The position numbers and the translations under genes were made by a program. A stretch of 64,000 nucleotides of DNA from an uncultured Opitutia bacterium (GTDB taxonomy: Bacteria; Verrucomicrobiota; Verrucomicrobiia; Opitutales; Opitutaceae): assembly GCA_903896015.1 (NCBI GenBank), contig CAITWF010000111.1, positions 37,224 through 101,223 of the forward strand. The letters run 5' to 3'. A model generated the notes under the pieces. That model did not search any database. It worked only from the letters and a program-made list of their open reading frames with translations, and was not told the origin of the DNA. Numbering within the stretch: position 1 is the stretch's first letter; every line of letters starts with the position of its first letter. Shown piece by piece: positions 8,218 to 16,702 of this stretch.

Positions 8218-9177
8218 ATGAACCGCCGCGATTTTCTCATTCGCTCTTCATTGTTAACCACGGCCGGGCTGCTGGCCAGGACCCGGCTCGCTGCGCAAAT
8301 CCCGGCGGGCCCGACGCCGAAGCCTGCTGTCGCCGCTGCCACGCAGCCCGCCCCGACGGTCACGGAATTTCGTCCGCTCCGCCGCGATGTCGGCATCTTC
8401 ACCGGGCGCGGCGGCACGATCGGCTGGCTCGCGAACAAGGATGCGCTGCTCGTCGTCGACACCCAATTTCCCGACACCGCCGCGACGTGCCTCGCCGGCC
8501 TGCCCGGCGAAAAAAATCGCACGCTCGACCTCGTCATCAACACCCACCACCACGCCGATCACACGAGCGGCAATCCGGTCTTCAAACCCGTTTCCAAAAC
8601 CATCGTCGCGCACGCCAACGTCCCGAAACTCCAGTTCGCCGCCGCCGAGAAAGCCGGCTCGCTGGACAAGCAGGTCTACGCCGATACGACCTTCCCCGAC
8701 GTGTGGCGCCGCGAACTCGGCGGCGAAATCGTCACCGCCGAATACCACGGCGCCGGCCACACGAGCGGTGATATCACGGTGATGTTCGAGAAGGCCAACG
8801 TCGTGCATATGGGCGACCTCATGTTCAACCGCCTGTATCCGGTAATCGATCGGCCGGCGGGCGCGAGCATCCGGCACTGGATCGTCGTGCTCGAGGAAGT
8901 CGCGAAGAATTATCCGGCCGACGCGATCTACGTGTTTGGCCACGGCAACCCAAAGTTTGGCGTCACCGGCAAGCGCGACGATCTACTCGTGTTCCGCGAC
9001 TACTGGACGGCCGTCCTCAACTACACCGGCAAGAAAATCGCCGCAGGCGAGCCGAAGGAAAAAATCATCGCACTCGAAAATCTCCCTGGCTTCCCGGATT
9101 TCCACCAGCCACTGCCGAACCGCCTCGCCTCGAACCTCGGCACGGCGTTCGACGAATTAACCGAGAAGAAGGGCTGA
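8218..9177 (+). CDS. Tat-exported metallo-beta-lactamase-fold hydrolase
   Basis: A protein of 319 residues. It opens with a twin-arginine signal (MNRRDFLIRSSLLTTAGLLA), so it is probably exported folded. The zinc-binding motif T-H-H-H-A-D-H is at about residues 106-112. Further likely metal ligands are G-A-G-H-T-S-G-D near residue 180 and G-H-G-N-P near residue 241. This is the layout of the MBL-fold hydrolase superfamily, close to quinoprotein-relay and beta-lactamase-like members. Substrate unknown. It is a single gene, divergent from the sigma operon and convergent with kynB. Confidence 0.85.
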   Translation: MNRRDFLIRSSLLTTAGLLARTRLAAQIPAGPTPKPAVAAATQPAPTVTEFRPLRRDVGIFTGRGGTIGWLANKDALLVVDTQFPDTAATCLAGLPGEKNRTLDLVINTHHHADHTSGNPVFKPVSKTIVAHANVPKLQFAAAEKAGSLDKQVYADTTFPDVWRRELGGEIVTAEYHGAGHTSGDITVMFEKANVVHMGDLMFNRLYPVIDRPAGASIRHWIVVLEEVAKNYPADAIYVFGHGNPKFGVTGKRDDLLVFRDYWTAVLNYTGKKIAAGEPKEKIIALENLPGFPDFHQPLPNRLASNLGTAFDELTEKKG

Positions 9178-9192
9178 GCCCCGGCGCGCCGA

Positions 9193-9813
9193 TCACCTGG
9201 CGCGCAGGACGGCGCGAATGGGCGATCCCTCTGCGCCCGCGATCTTCAGCGGCAACGCGATCAGTTCATAAACGCCCGGTGCGGCCGCGCGCAGGTCGAG
9301 GTTTTCGAGGATGATGATGTTCGCCGCTTCGAGCCGGTGATGAATCTGCATAGAGGGATCGTCGATTTGATCGACGGAGGGCAGGTCGAGGCCGATCAGT
9401 TTCACGCCCTGCTCGCCGAGCCACGCGGGCACGTCGGGCGCGAGCAAGGGGATGCGCGCGGGGAACTTCGTTTTGTCGTCGCAATGATTGGTGCGGACGA
9501 GCACGCGCGGCGTTGCGTGGCCGTCGAGGCCGGCAAAGTGGTCGCACGTGAGGGTCATCGTGTCGGGCGCGAGAAACACGCGCGCCGTCCCGAGCAAGAC
9601 ATCCAGATCGATTTGATCGATGGGGAGGCCGGCGTCGTTGTAGTGGAGCGGGGCGTCCATATGCGTGCCGGAATGGATGCCGCTGGTGAATTTGCCGACG
9701 TTGGCCGACGCGCCGGTGGCCATCCGGCAGACGAATTCGAAATGGAACTGCGTGTCGCCAGGCCATGGGGCCGTGGCGTCGCAGAGCGGATGGGTGATGT
9801 CGATGAGCTTCAT
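9193..9813 (-). CDS. kynB: Kynurenine formamidase / cyclase family protein
   Basis: A protein of 206 residues. The cyclase-family metal motif H-S-G-T-H-M-D-A-P-L-H is visible near residue 53, and the start MKLIDITHPL is typical of KynB. Known reaction: hydrolysis of N-formylkynurenine to kynurenine and formate in tryptophan breakdown. Its ATG (9813) overlaps the kynU stop by four bases, and this pairing strengthens the assignment. No tryptophan 2,3-dioxygenase (kynA) is in the window. Alternative: another metal-dependent cyclase or hydrolase of the same fold. Confidence 0.85.
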   Translation of the reverse strand: MKLIDITHPLCDATAPWPGDTQFHFEFVCRMATGASANVGKFTSGIHSGTHMDAPLHYNDAGLPIDQIDLDVLLGTARVFLAPDTMTLTCDHFAGLDGHATPRVLVRTNHCDDKTKFPARIPLLAPDVPAWLGEQGVKLIGLDLPSVDQIDDPSMQIHHRLEAANIIILENLDLRAAAPGVYELIALPLKIAGAEGSPIRAVLRAR

Positions 9814-11078
9814 GTGACGAGGCCGTGATGGGCGGGATATTTTTCGTAGGCACGCGTGCGCGCGATCTGCTTCAATCGCGCGATCGCTTCGGCGCATTCC
9901 GCAAAGCGCGTGGTGAGCGGGGACGGCGCGAGGCGGATGAGATCAGGCGCGCGGAAATCGGGCACGACACCCGCGGCCTTCAGGGCCGAGCAGATCCGCC
10001 ACGCCTCGGGATGGGCGAGCGCGAGATGGCCCCCGCGCACGAGCGCGGCGCGGGGCGTGATGAGCTCGAAGCCGAGCGGCGCGAGTTCGGCGTCGATCTG
10101 CGCGATGAGAAAATCGGTGAGCGCGACGGATTTCTTGCGCAACGCCTCCACGCCGCCCGCCTCGGCGATCAGTTCGAGCGAGCCGAGCAGCGGCGCGAGG
10201 GAAAGAATCTGCGGCGTGCCGATGTGGAGCGCGACGGCGCCGGCCGCGGGCTCGTGGTGCGATGCCATCGCGAAGCGCCGATCGGCGCGCACGCCCCACC
10301 AGCCGGCGAGCCCCGGCGGGCGATCGAAGTGGCGGCGGTGCAGAAAAAGTCCGCCCACGGCGCCGGGGCCGGCGTTGAGCCATTTGTAATTGCACCAAAA
10401 CGCGAAGTCCGCGCCGTCGCGATCGAGGGCGTGCGGCACGGCACCGATGCTGTGCGAAAGATCCCAGCCGATGAGGATGCCGCGCTCGCGGGCTTTGCGG
10501 GTGAGCGTGGCGATGTCGAGCAACTGTCCGCTCGTAAAGACGGCAGCCGGTAGCACCGCGAGTTGCACATCGTCCGTAAACGTATCGAGCAAATCGTCGA
10601 GTCGCAGCGTGCGGCCGTCGCGCGAGGGCACGAGTCGCAGGTGCGTCGCCGGATCGAGGCCGCGGAGCCGCAGGTGCGAGGCGAGCGCGTAGGTGTCCGA
10701 AGGAAAGTTCACCGCGTCGCCGAGAATCACGCGGCGCGCCGGGTGCGAGGGATTGAAGAGGGTGGCGAGGAGTTGGTGGAGGTTCGCGGTGGTCTGACTG
10801 GTGACGCAGACTTCGTCGGGCGCGGCGCCGAGGAGCGGCGCGAGTTTTTCCGCGGCGGTTTCGCTCATCGTGAGCCACGGCGGCGACGCCTCGGTCCAGC
10901 TGTCGATGCCGAGCGTGCGCCACTGCTCAACGACGCTCGCAAGCGAGGCCTCGGCGCGCCGCGAGAGCAGCCCGAGGGAATTGCCGTCGAGGTAGATTTT
11001 TCCGGGCGGCAGAAAAAACTCCGCCCGAAACCGCGCGAGCGGATCAGCAAGATCGAGGGCAGCGGGGTCGGCGGACAT
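9810..11078 (-). CDS. kynU: Kynureninase
   Basis: A PLP enzyme of 422 residues from fold type I. The N-terminus carries KIYLDGNSLGLLSRRAE, the usual kynureninase substrate loop. The PLP lysine lies in W-C-N-Y-K-W-L-N-A-G-P-G (about residue 232), preceded by the acidic D-L-S-H-S-I-G. Known reaction: kynurenine to anthranilate plus alanine (or 3-hydroxykynurenine to 3-hydroxyanthranilate). The ATG at 11078 is chosen; an in-frame extension of 22 residues upstream looks unlike the family. First gene of the kynU-kynB operon with an ATGA overlap. Confidence 0.92.
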   Translation of the reverse strand: MSADPAALDLADPLARFRAEFFLPPGKIYLDGNSLGLLSRRAEASLASVVEQWRTLGIDSWTEASPPWLTMSETAAEKLAPLLGAAPDEVCVTSQTTANLHQLLATLFNPSHPARRVILGDAVNFPSDTYALASHLRLRGLDPATHLRLVPSRDGRTLRLDDLLDTFTDDVQLAVLPAAVFTSGQLLDIATLTRKARERGILIGWDLSHSIGAVPHALDRDGADFAFWCNYKWLNAGPGAVGGLFLHRRHFDRPPGLAGWWGVRADRRFAMASHHEPAAGAVALHIGTPQILSLAPLLGSLELIAEAGGVEALRKKSVALTDFLIAQIDAELAPLGFELITPRAALVRGGHLALAHPEAWRICSALKAAGVVPDFRAPDLIRLAPSPLTTRFAECAEAIARLKQIARTRAYEKYPAHHGLVT

Positions 11079-11173
11079 GGGGTGAGAGTCGGTGAAGACG
11101 CCGTTCGCGCCAAACAGAATTCGCGGCGGTTTTGCTCGCGCCACGTAGCGGAAAAATTTTACTGCGTTATCCC

Positions 11174-12115
11174 ATGTCGTCCTTTATTCGATCGTCGGTC
11201 CGCCTCCTGTTGATGTTCTCCTTGGCCGGTCTGCTTCGCGCGGCGGACCCCACGCCGAGCCTCGTGTTTTTCACGGCCGGCGACATGCGCAGCTTCACGG
11301 AAAACACGAAGCCCGACGGCAAGCGCTTCTTCGACGGCACATGCGAGGCGATGGCGCGCGTCGGCCCGGGCGCGTTTTTGATATCGCCTGGCGACTTTGA
11401 TCCGCCGGCGGCCAATCGAGCCGTGATTGATCGCTACCTCGGGAAGAATTTCCTGTGGTATGTCGTCGTCGGTAATCACGAGGTCGAAAACGCCGCCGTC
11501 ATGCCGTGGGTGCGTGACTGGCTCGCGGGCGACATCCCGCATGTCGTGCGCCGGGGCCTGCCCGGCACGCAGCTCACGATCTACTCGTGGGACTTTGGCA
11601 ACTCGCACTTCCTCGCGATCGACAGCTACCCTTGGGCGAAGGCGGGCATTCCTGGCGACAAGGATGCCGCGAAAAAAGGCGACAAGGGCAAAGTCGATCT
11701 CACGGAGGAAACCTTCAACTGGATCGAGGACGACCTCGCGGCGACGAAGCAGCCGTTCGTGTGGGTCACCGGCCACCAGCCGCTGGAATCGCTGCCCGAC
11801 ATGGACAGCGGACGCGGCCGGCACGGCGGTGAGTCGGTGAGCTCTGATCCGGCGCGTGCGGCGCGCTTCGCCACGCTGCTGAAGAAATACCACGTGCGCG
11901 CCTACATCTGCGGCCACACGCACAACACATCGATTGAACGGGTGCAGGGGGTGTGGCAGTGCGACTCCGGCCACGCGCGCGGCGGCGGTGACACTGGCTC
12001 ACCCAGCACGTTCTTAAAATTCCGCATCGTCGGCGACAAGCCGTTCGTAGACATCTACCGCGCCGATCCGCTCGGCGTGAACTACACGGTGCGCAAAACG
12101 GTCGAGCTCAACTGA
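11174..12115 (+). CDS. Secreted metallophosphoesterase (calcineurin-like)
   Basis: A protein of 313 residues with a signal peptide (MSSFIRSSVRLLLMFSLAGLLRAA). Calcineurin-like metal motifs are modified but recognisable: S-P-G-D-F-D (about residue 76), G-N-H-E-V-E (about residue 100), a T-G-H-Q-P-L site (about residue 199) and C-G-H-T-H-N-T (about residue 246). This gives a two-metal phosphoesterase active site in the periplasm. Substrate unknown. The ATG at 11174 follows directly on the predicted leader; upstream residues do not look coding. Divergent from kynU. Confidence 0.85.
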   Translation: MSSFIRSSVRLLLMFSLAGLLRAADPTPSLVFFTAGDMRSFTENTKPDGKRFFDGTCEAMARVGPGAFLISPGDFDPPAANRAVIDRYLGKNFLWYVVVGNHEVENAAVMPWVRDWLAGDIPHVVRRGLPGTQLTIYSWDFGNSHFLAIDSYPWAKAGIPGDKDAAKKGDKGKVDLTEETFNWIEDDLAATKQPFVWVTGHQPLESLPDMDSGRGRHGGESVSSDPARAARFATLLKKYHVRAYICGHTHNTSIERVQGVWQCDSGHARGGGDTGSPSTFLKFRIVGDKPFVDIYRADPLGVNYTVRKTVELN

Positions 12116-12122
12116 GCTCGCG

Positions 12123-12160
12123 GGCCGACGCGTTTCCGTTTGCGACGGACGGCGTCGGCC
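12123..12160 (+). terminator. Hairpin after the phosphoesterase gene
   Basis: GGCCGACGC (12123-12131) can pair with GCGTCGGCC (12152-12160) across a 20-base loop, starting 8 bases past the stop codon. There is no U tract, so it is at best a weak terminator or mRNA 3'-end stabiliser. Confidence 0.3.
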
Positions 12161-12195
12161 GTTAGCCATGGTTCAATCCGCAACCCGTCGCCGCC

Positions 12196-12444
12196 ATGTT
12201 CAAAGCCGTCCTCAAAACCTTTTTCCTGCTCATCATTCTGTTCGTCATGCTCTACGTCGGCATGAACAACACGAAGGAGATCGATTTCAATTTCCCGATC
12301 GCCGGCACAACCGCCAAGGAACCGATCCACGCGTCGGCGGCGTTGATTTTCTTCGGGGTATTCGCGGCGGGCGTGCTCGCGGGCACGATGCTGCACAGCG
12401 GCGGTGGCGGCGGGAGCAAGAAGAGCAGTTCGAAGGAAAAGTAA
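12196..12444 (+). CDS. Small LapA/DUF1049-like two-helix membrane protein
   Basis: A protein of 82 residues with two membrane segments (residues 7-22 and about 48-66). They are joined by a loop reading NNTKEIDFNFPI, and a basic Gly/Ser/Lys tail follows. This is the layout of the LapA (DUF1049) family, in which M-N-x-x-x-V-x-F-N-F follows the first helix. LapA is linked to lipopolysaccharide assembly in proteobacteria; the role here is inferred. It is convergent with the RNA methyltransferase, whose stop lies three bases away. Confidence 0.75.
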   Translation: MFKAVLKTFFLLIILFVMLYVGMNNTKEIDFNFPIAGTTAKEPIHASAALIFFGVFAAGVLAGTMLHSGGGGGSKKSSSKEK

Positions 12445-12447
12445 GCT

Positions 12448-13173
12448 TCACACGCGCGCCTGCGCGCGGCGGAGATTATCGCAGACGATCGCGGCCGCGG
12501 TGGCGGCGTTGAGCGATTCGGCACCGCCGAATTTCGGAATCGTTACCCGGCGCGTCACGCGGGCGGCGACGGCCGGTGAAAGCCCGCGGCCTTCGCTGCC
12601 GATCACGACAACGGCATCGCGCAGCGGCGGCAGTGCATGGACGTCGTCGCCCGTGAGATCGCAGCCAAGGATCGGCGCGGAGGTTTTTTTCAGCGCTCTC
12701 GCGAGTTCCGCGGTGTGCGCCGTCATGCGCACGAACGATCCCATGGAGGCGTTGATCGTTTTTTGGTGAAACAGGTCGGCGCAGTCGGGCGAGAGCACGA
12801 CGCGATCGAAGGCGAACCAGTCGGCGATGCGGATGAGCGTGCCGACGTTGCCGGCGTCCTGCACGCCGTCGAGCGCGAGCGTGAGCCCGCGATCAAGGGC
12901 GCCAGGCGCGAGCGCGGTGCGGACAATCCTTCCGACCGCAAGGACGCTGGACGGCGTGGGAAAGTGCGAGGCGCGCGCCATTTCCTCGACGGTGATGGCG
13001 TGGGTCTTTGCGCCGGGCCACGCGGGCGTCGCGTAAATTTCCGAAAAGGAAAATTTCGCCGCGAGCAGCTCGGCGACGACTTTCTCCCCCTCGAGGACGA
13101 AGAAGCCGAGTTCCTCGCGGGTTTTTTTTTCGCGCAGGGAGCGCAGGCGCTGAAGTTCGGCCTTGGTGAGCAC
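12448..13173 (-). CDS. SpoU/TrmH-family RNA 2'-O-methyltransferase
   Basis: A SPOUT-class methyltransferase. The N-terminal substrate-binding part reads LTKAELQRLRSLREKK and E-G-E-K-V-V-A-E-L-L. SpoU motifs are D-G-V-Q-D-A-G-N-V-G-T-L-I-R (motif 1), G-S-E-G-R-G-L (motif 2) and I-P-K-F-G-G-A-E-S-L-N-A (motif 3). It methylates a ribose 2'-OH in rRNA or tRNA with SAM. The GTG at 13173 is chosen because GAGG lies eight bases ahead and the protein then begins LTKAEL, the usual family start. A TTG at 13209 would add twelve residues. Target base unknown. Confidence 0.85.
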   Translation of the reverse strand: MLTKAELQRLRSLREKKTREELGFFVLEGEKVVAELLAAKFSFSEIYATPAWPGAKTHAITVEEMARASHFPTPSSVLAVGRIVRTALAPGALDRGLTLALDGVQDAGNVGTLIRIADWFAFDRVVLSPDCADLFHQKTINASMGSFVRMTAHTAELARALKKTSAPILGCDLTGDDVHALPPLRDAVVVIGSEGRGLSPAVAARVTRRVTIPKFGGAESLNAATAAAIVCDNLRRAQARV

Positions 13174-13266
13174 GGCTGGAGCCTCAAGGACGAAAGTGCG
13201 TGAACGCAATCTCTCGTCGCGCAGCTTTGGCTTTCCAAGCGGAGACGCATACGCAAGCTCGCTCGC

Positions 13267-14481
13267 ATGAAACGAGTCGCCCCGCTCCTGCTGCTGTCGC
13301 TTTCACTCACCTTGATTCTCGCACCGTTCGCGTGGGCGGCCGCGCCTTCCGCTGCCTCCGCGGCGGCGGACAAGTCGCCGGTGGCGCCGCTGGCGACCGC
13401 GATTTCGACCGTGACGGGCATCGCGATCTCGCCGCTGCTCGGCACGGGGGCGTATGGCGCGTATCAGTGGATGACGGCGAAGGACGACGCGGCGCGCGCA
13501 GCGCTGCCCTGGTATGCGCAGTGGAAATTTTTTGTGCCGGCGCTGTTGATCGTCGGTGCGTGCGCGGCGAAGGATGCGCTCGGCACGGCGCTGCCGCCAG
13601 GGCTGAAGAAGCCCTTCGACGTGCTCGAACTCGTGGAAAACAAGACGAGCGGCCTCGTCGCCGCGGGCGCGGTCGTTCCGTTCACGATGGCGAGCGTTTC
13701 CAAAATAATCGTCAGCGGAAAAACGGCGGCCGCCGGCGCGGCGCTCGGGACGAGCGGATTCGCAATGGTGCAGCTCGGCGCGATCGATTGGTCGTGGCTG
13801 CTGGATATTCTCACGGTGCCGTTCGCGCTGGCCGCGTTTGGCTTCGTGTGGATGGCGTCGCACGCAATCAACGTTTTAATCCTGCTCAGCCCGTGGGGCG
13901 CGATCGATGCGGCGCTGAAGTCGATCCGCACCGGTCTGCTCGGCCTGCTCACGCTCTGTGCGGCGATCAATCCGTGGGTTGGCGCGGCGCTCTCACTGAT
14001 CTTGATCGTGGTGGCGTATTTCGTGGCCGGCTGGGCCTTTCGCCTGACGGTCTTCGGCACGGTGTTTTGCTGGGAGTTTGTGACCGGAAAAAAGAACGGC
14101 TTCACTCCGCAGGCGACGAACAATCCGATGTTTGCCGGCGGCAACCTGCCCAGGGTGCCGGCGCGCACGTTCGGGCGGCTCGTGACGCGCGCGGACGGAG
14201 GATTTGAATTTGTCTACCAGCCGTGGCTTGTGCTCGCGGAGCGGCGCGCGCCGGTGCCGGCCGCGACCCTCGCGATCGGCCGCGGGTTTTTCCTCTCGAC
14301 GATCGTCACGGAAAACGGCGATACGTTTTTCCTGCTGCCGCCGCGCTACCGCGGGCACGAAGGGGAGTTGTTGCGCGTGGTGAAGCTCGCTGGCGGTGTG
14401 CGGGAGGCGGGGCTGCGCAAGGCCTGGAGCGCGATGAAGGAATTGTTCGGCGGCGCCGCGGCGAAAACCCAGCTCGCGTGA
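13267..14481 (+). CDS. Conserved membrane protein of unknown function
   Basis: A protein of 404 residues with a signal peptide or first helix (1-24) and about six further hydrophobic segments between residues 45 and 270. One of them lies in the region WSWLLDILTVPFALAAFGFV. The C-terminal 130 residues are soluble and include FVYQPWLVLAERRAPVP and GDTFFLLPPRYRGHEGELLRV. I do not recognise the family. It is the first gene of a three-gene run: its TGA overlaps the next GTG (GTGA), and that gene in turn overlaps the oxidoreductase. Functional linkage to these is inference from coupling only. Confidence 0.75.
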   Translation: MKRVAPLLLLSLSLTLILAPFAWAAAPSAASAAADKSPVAPLATAISTVTGIAISPLLGTGAYGAYQWMTAKDDAARAALPWYAQWKFFVPALLIVGACAAKDALGTALPPGLKKPFDVLELVENKTSGLVAAGAVVPFTMASVSKIIVSGKTAAAGAALGTSGFAMVQLGAIDWSWLLDILTVPFALAAFGFVWMASHAINVLILLSPWGAIDAALKSIRTGLLGLLTLCAAINPWVGAALSLILIVVAYFVAGWAFRLTVFGTVFCWEFVTGKKNGFTPQATNNPMFAGGNLPRVPARTFGRLVTRADGGFEFVYQPWLVLAERRAPVPAATLAIGRGFFLSTIVTENGDTFFLLPPRYRGHEGELLRVVKLAGGVREAGLRKAWSAMKELFGGAAAKTQLA

Positions 14482-14876
14482 ACGCACTCCGCTCCGCGCT
14501 GCGCTGGGTGCTCGCGGTGTTTTTTTTGGCGGCGGGTGCGAATCACTTTCGCACCCCCGGGATTTATGTCGGCATGATGCCGCCGGGGCTGCCGTGGCCG
14601 GCGGCGCTCAACGCGATCGCGGGCGTCGCGGAAATCCTTGGCGGAATCGGATTACTCGTGCCGGCGACGCGCCGGCTCGCGGGCTGGGGCTTGATCGTTT
14701 TGCTCGTCGCGGTCTTTCCGGCGAACGTGCACGTCGCGCTTGCGGGGCAAATGCCGGGCACGGATTTTTCTCCGCTTACCCTCTGGCTGCGGCTGCCGTT
14801 TCAGGGGGTGTTCATCGCGTGGGTGTGCTGGGTTGCACGTGCCGGAAAAATCGGTTCACACTCCGGCACCCCATGA
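14478..14876 (+). CDS. DoxX-like membrane protein
   Basis: A protein of 132 residues with four hydrophobic helices and DoxX-family traits. These are L-x-x-F-F-L-A-A-G-A-N-H-F near residue 20, G-V-A-E-I-L-G-G-I-G-L-L near residue 51 and V-F-P-A-N-V-H-V-A near residue 80. It starts with GTG at 14478 inside the previous gene's stop, which indicates translational coupling. Its stop overlaps the ATG of the following oxidoreductase (ATGA). DoxX-like proteins are small quinone-linked or redox-associated membrane proteins; no activity is certain here. Confidence 0.8.
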   Translation: MNALRSALRWVLAVFFLAAGANHFRTPGIYVGMMPPGLPWPAALNAIAGVAEILGGIGLLVPATRRLAGWGLIVLLVAVFPANVHVALAGQMPGTDFSPLTLWLRLPFQGVFIAWVCWVARAGKIGSHSGTP

Positions 14877-16210
14877 ACCGTCGCTCCTTTCTCCAATCGA
14901 CCGCGGCTGCGAGTGCGCTTGCCGCGTTTTCCGTTCGCACCCGGGCCCAGGAAAAATCGGGCCGCAAGTTTCGCACTGCGCTCGTCGGCTGTGGCTGGTG
15001 GGGCGGCAACATCGTTGGCGAAGCGATGGCGAGCGGCGCGTGTGAAATCGTCGGGTTGTGCGACGTCGATCAACGCCAGCTCGATCCGACGGCGGAGCGC
15101 GTCACCAAGCTTACTGGCGATCAGCCGAGGAAATACCGTGACTACCGCGAACTGCTCGCGAAGGAAAAGCCCGAGATCGTGATCGTGGCGACGCCCGATC
15201 ACTGGCACGCACTGCCGACGATTGCGGCGGTGAAGGCGGGCGCCCACGTTTACGTCGAGAAACCGATCGCGCATACGATCGCCGAGGGGCGCGCGATGGT
15301 GAACGCCGCTCGCGCTGCGAACCGCGTCGTGCAGGTCGGCACGCACCGGCGCACCTCGCCGCATACGATTCAGGCGCGCGAGCTCATCCGCTCCGGCAAG
15401 GCCGGCGAGATTGGGATGATTCGCTGCTTCGTTAACACGGGCGGCAGCGGCCCGGAAAAACCGCTGCCCACCTTGCCTATTCCGCCCGGTCTCGACTGGG
15501 ACTTGTGGTGCGGACCGGCGCCACTGCGGCCGTTCAACGGCACGGCGAACAACCAGGGCATCCACCCACGCGGCTTTCGGCAGTATCTGGATTACGCGAA
15601 CGGCACGCTCGGCGACTGGGCGATCCACTGGTTCGATCAGGTGCTGTGGATTACGGGCGAGAAGGCACCGAAGAAAATTTTCGCTCTTGGCGGCCGGCCG
15701 GTGAAGGGCCCGCCAGTCTTCACGCCCAACGAGCAGACGACCGACGCGCCCGATCACCAGATTGCGAATTTTGAGTTCGATAAATTCAACCTCGCGTGGG
15801 AATCGCGGCAGTTCGCCGGGCACAACGGCGAGAAGGGCGACAACGCCGGTGCGAATTTCTACGGCACGAAAGGCGTGTTTCAGGTGGGCTGGCGCGGCGG
15901 CTGGACGTTTTTTCCGTCGAATCCGAACGAGCCCGTGCTGCACGAAGACGCGAAGCTCAACCAGCCCGACGGACAGAATATCCGCGAGTTGTGGGCGGAT
16001 TTTCTCGACGCGATCAAGACGGGCCGGCGTCCGGTCGCGGATATCGAAGAAGGCCACCGCTCGACGAACTGTTCACTGCTCGCGGTGATCAGCATGAAGG
16101 TCGGCCGCAGCCTCCAGTGGGACGCCGCGACCGAAACGATCGTCGGCGATCCCGAGGCGAACAAGCTGCTGCGCCGTGCGTATCGCAAGGGCTGGGAGTA
16201 TCCGACGTAG
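14873..16210 (+). CDS. Tat-exported Gfo/Idh/MocA family oxidoreductase
   Basis: A protein of 445 residues with a twin-arginine leader (MNRRSFLQSTAAASALAAFS). A Rossmann fold begins at FRTALVGCGWWGG, and the dinucleotide-binding/catalytic stretch Y-V-E-K-P-I-A-H-T lies near residue 127. The C-terminal alpha/beta domain includes GDWAIHWFDQVLW. Export of such NAD(P)-dependent dehydrogenases, presumably with tightly bound cofactor, is a feature of planctomycetes and verrucomicrobia that degrade complex glycans. The sugar substrate cannot be told. Its ATG lies within the DoxX stop codon region. Confidence 0.88.
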   Translation: MNRRSFLQSTAAASALAAFSVRTRAQEKSGRKFRTALVGCGWWGGNIVGEAMASGACEIVGLCDVDQRQLDPTAERVTKLTGDQPRKYRDYRELLAKEKPEIVIVATPDHWHALPTIAAVKAGAHVYVEKPIAHTIAEGRAMVNAARAANRVVQVGTHRRTSPHTIQARELIRSGKAGEIGMIRCFVNTGGSGPEKPLPTLPIPPGLDWDLWCGPAPLRPFNGTANNQGIHPRGFRQYLDYANGTLGDWAIHWFDQVLWITGEKAPKKIFALGGRPVKGPPVFTPNEQTTDAPDHQIANFEFDKFNLAWESRQFAGHNGEKGDNAGANFYGTKGVFQVGWRGGWTFFPSNPNEPVLHEDAKLNQPDGQNIRELWADFLDAIKTGRRPVADIEEGHRSTNCSLLAVISMKVGRSLQWDAATETIVGDPEANKLLRRAYRKGWEYPT

Positions 16211-16219
16211 TCTGCATGG

Positions 16220-16702
16220 TCAGTCGTCGAGCGGAAAATCGAGGCGCAAGGTTTCGCCAACGGGCAGCGCGCGCCAGCGCGCGATAAGTGCCGCACGCGT
16301 GGCGCGAATGCGGGCGAGTTCGTCAGCGGAGAGCACACGAAACGGCGGAAGATTTTGCGCGGCGAGTGAGTTCGTGAGCGCGGTGGCGAATTCCGGCGGC
16401 GACAGATCATCGCCGAGCCGTTCGATCGTGCCGACGAGATTTTCGGCGAGGAACGATTCGGCGGGCAGGCGAGCGGCGAAGCCGCGCTCGGCGAAATTGT
16501 CGAGCTGCCAGCCATCGGCTATGAGGCCGAAAAACCCGCGACGCAGACCGAGTTCCGATTCGACGGCAAAATGCGCGAGGTCGTGGAGCGGATAAAATGA
16601 GTCGAGCCGCGACCAGGTCGCGGTGCCGTCCGGCCGCCGGCATGCGAGCGACGATCGCTCGGCGGAAATTTTCTTCAGCTCGATATGCAGGGCCCGGCTC
16701 AT
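16220..16702 (-). CDS. Conserved hypothetical protein with HDLAHFAVE motif
   Basis: A soluble protein of 160 residues. A short beta-rich N-terminus (ALHIELKKIS, then TATWSRLDSFYPLH) leads into a helix with H-D-L-A-H-F-A-V-E near residue 48, followed by GLRRGFFGLIADGW. The rest is helical, ending PVGETLRLDFPLDD. I recognise the pattern as a conserved bacterial family but know no function for it. Its ATG overlaps the stop of the gene upstream (ATGA at 16699-16702), so the two are translationally coupled. Confidence 0.75.
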   Translation of the reverse strand: MSRALHIELKKISAERSSLACRRPDGTATWSRLDSFYPLHDLAHFAVESELGLRRGFFGLIADGWQLDNFAERGFAARLPAESFLAENLVGTIERLGDDLSPPEFATALTNSLAAQNLPPFRVLSADELARIRATRAALIARWRALPVGETLRLDFPLDD

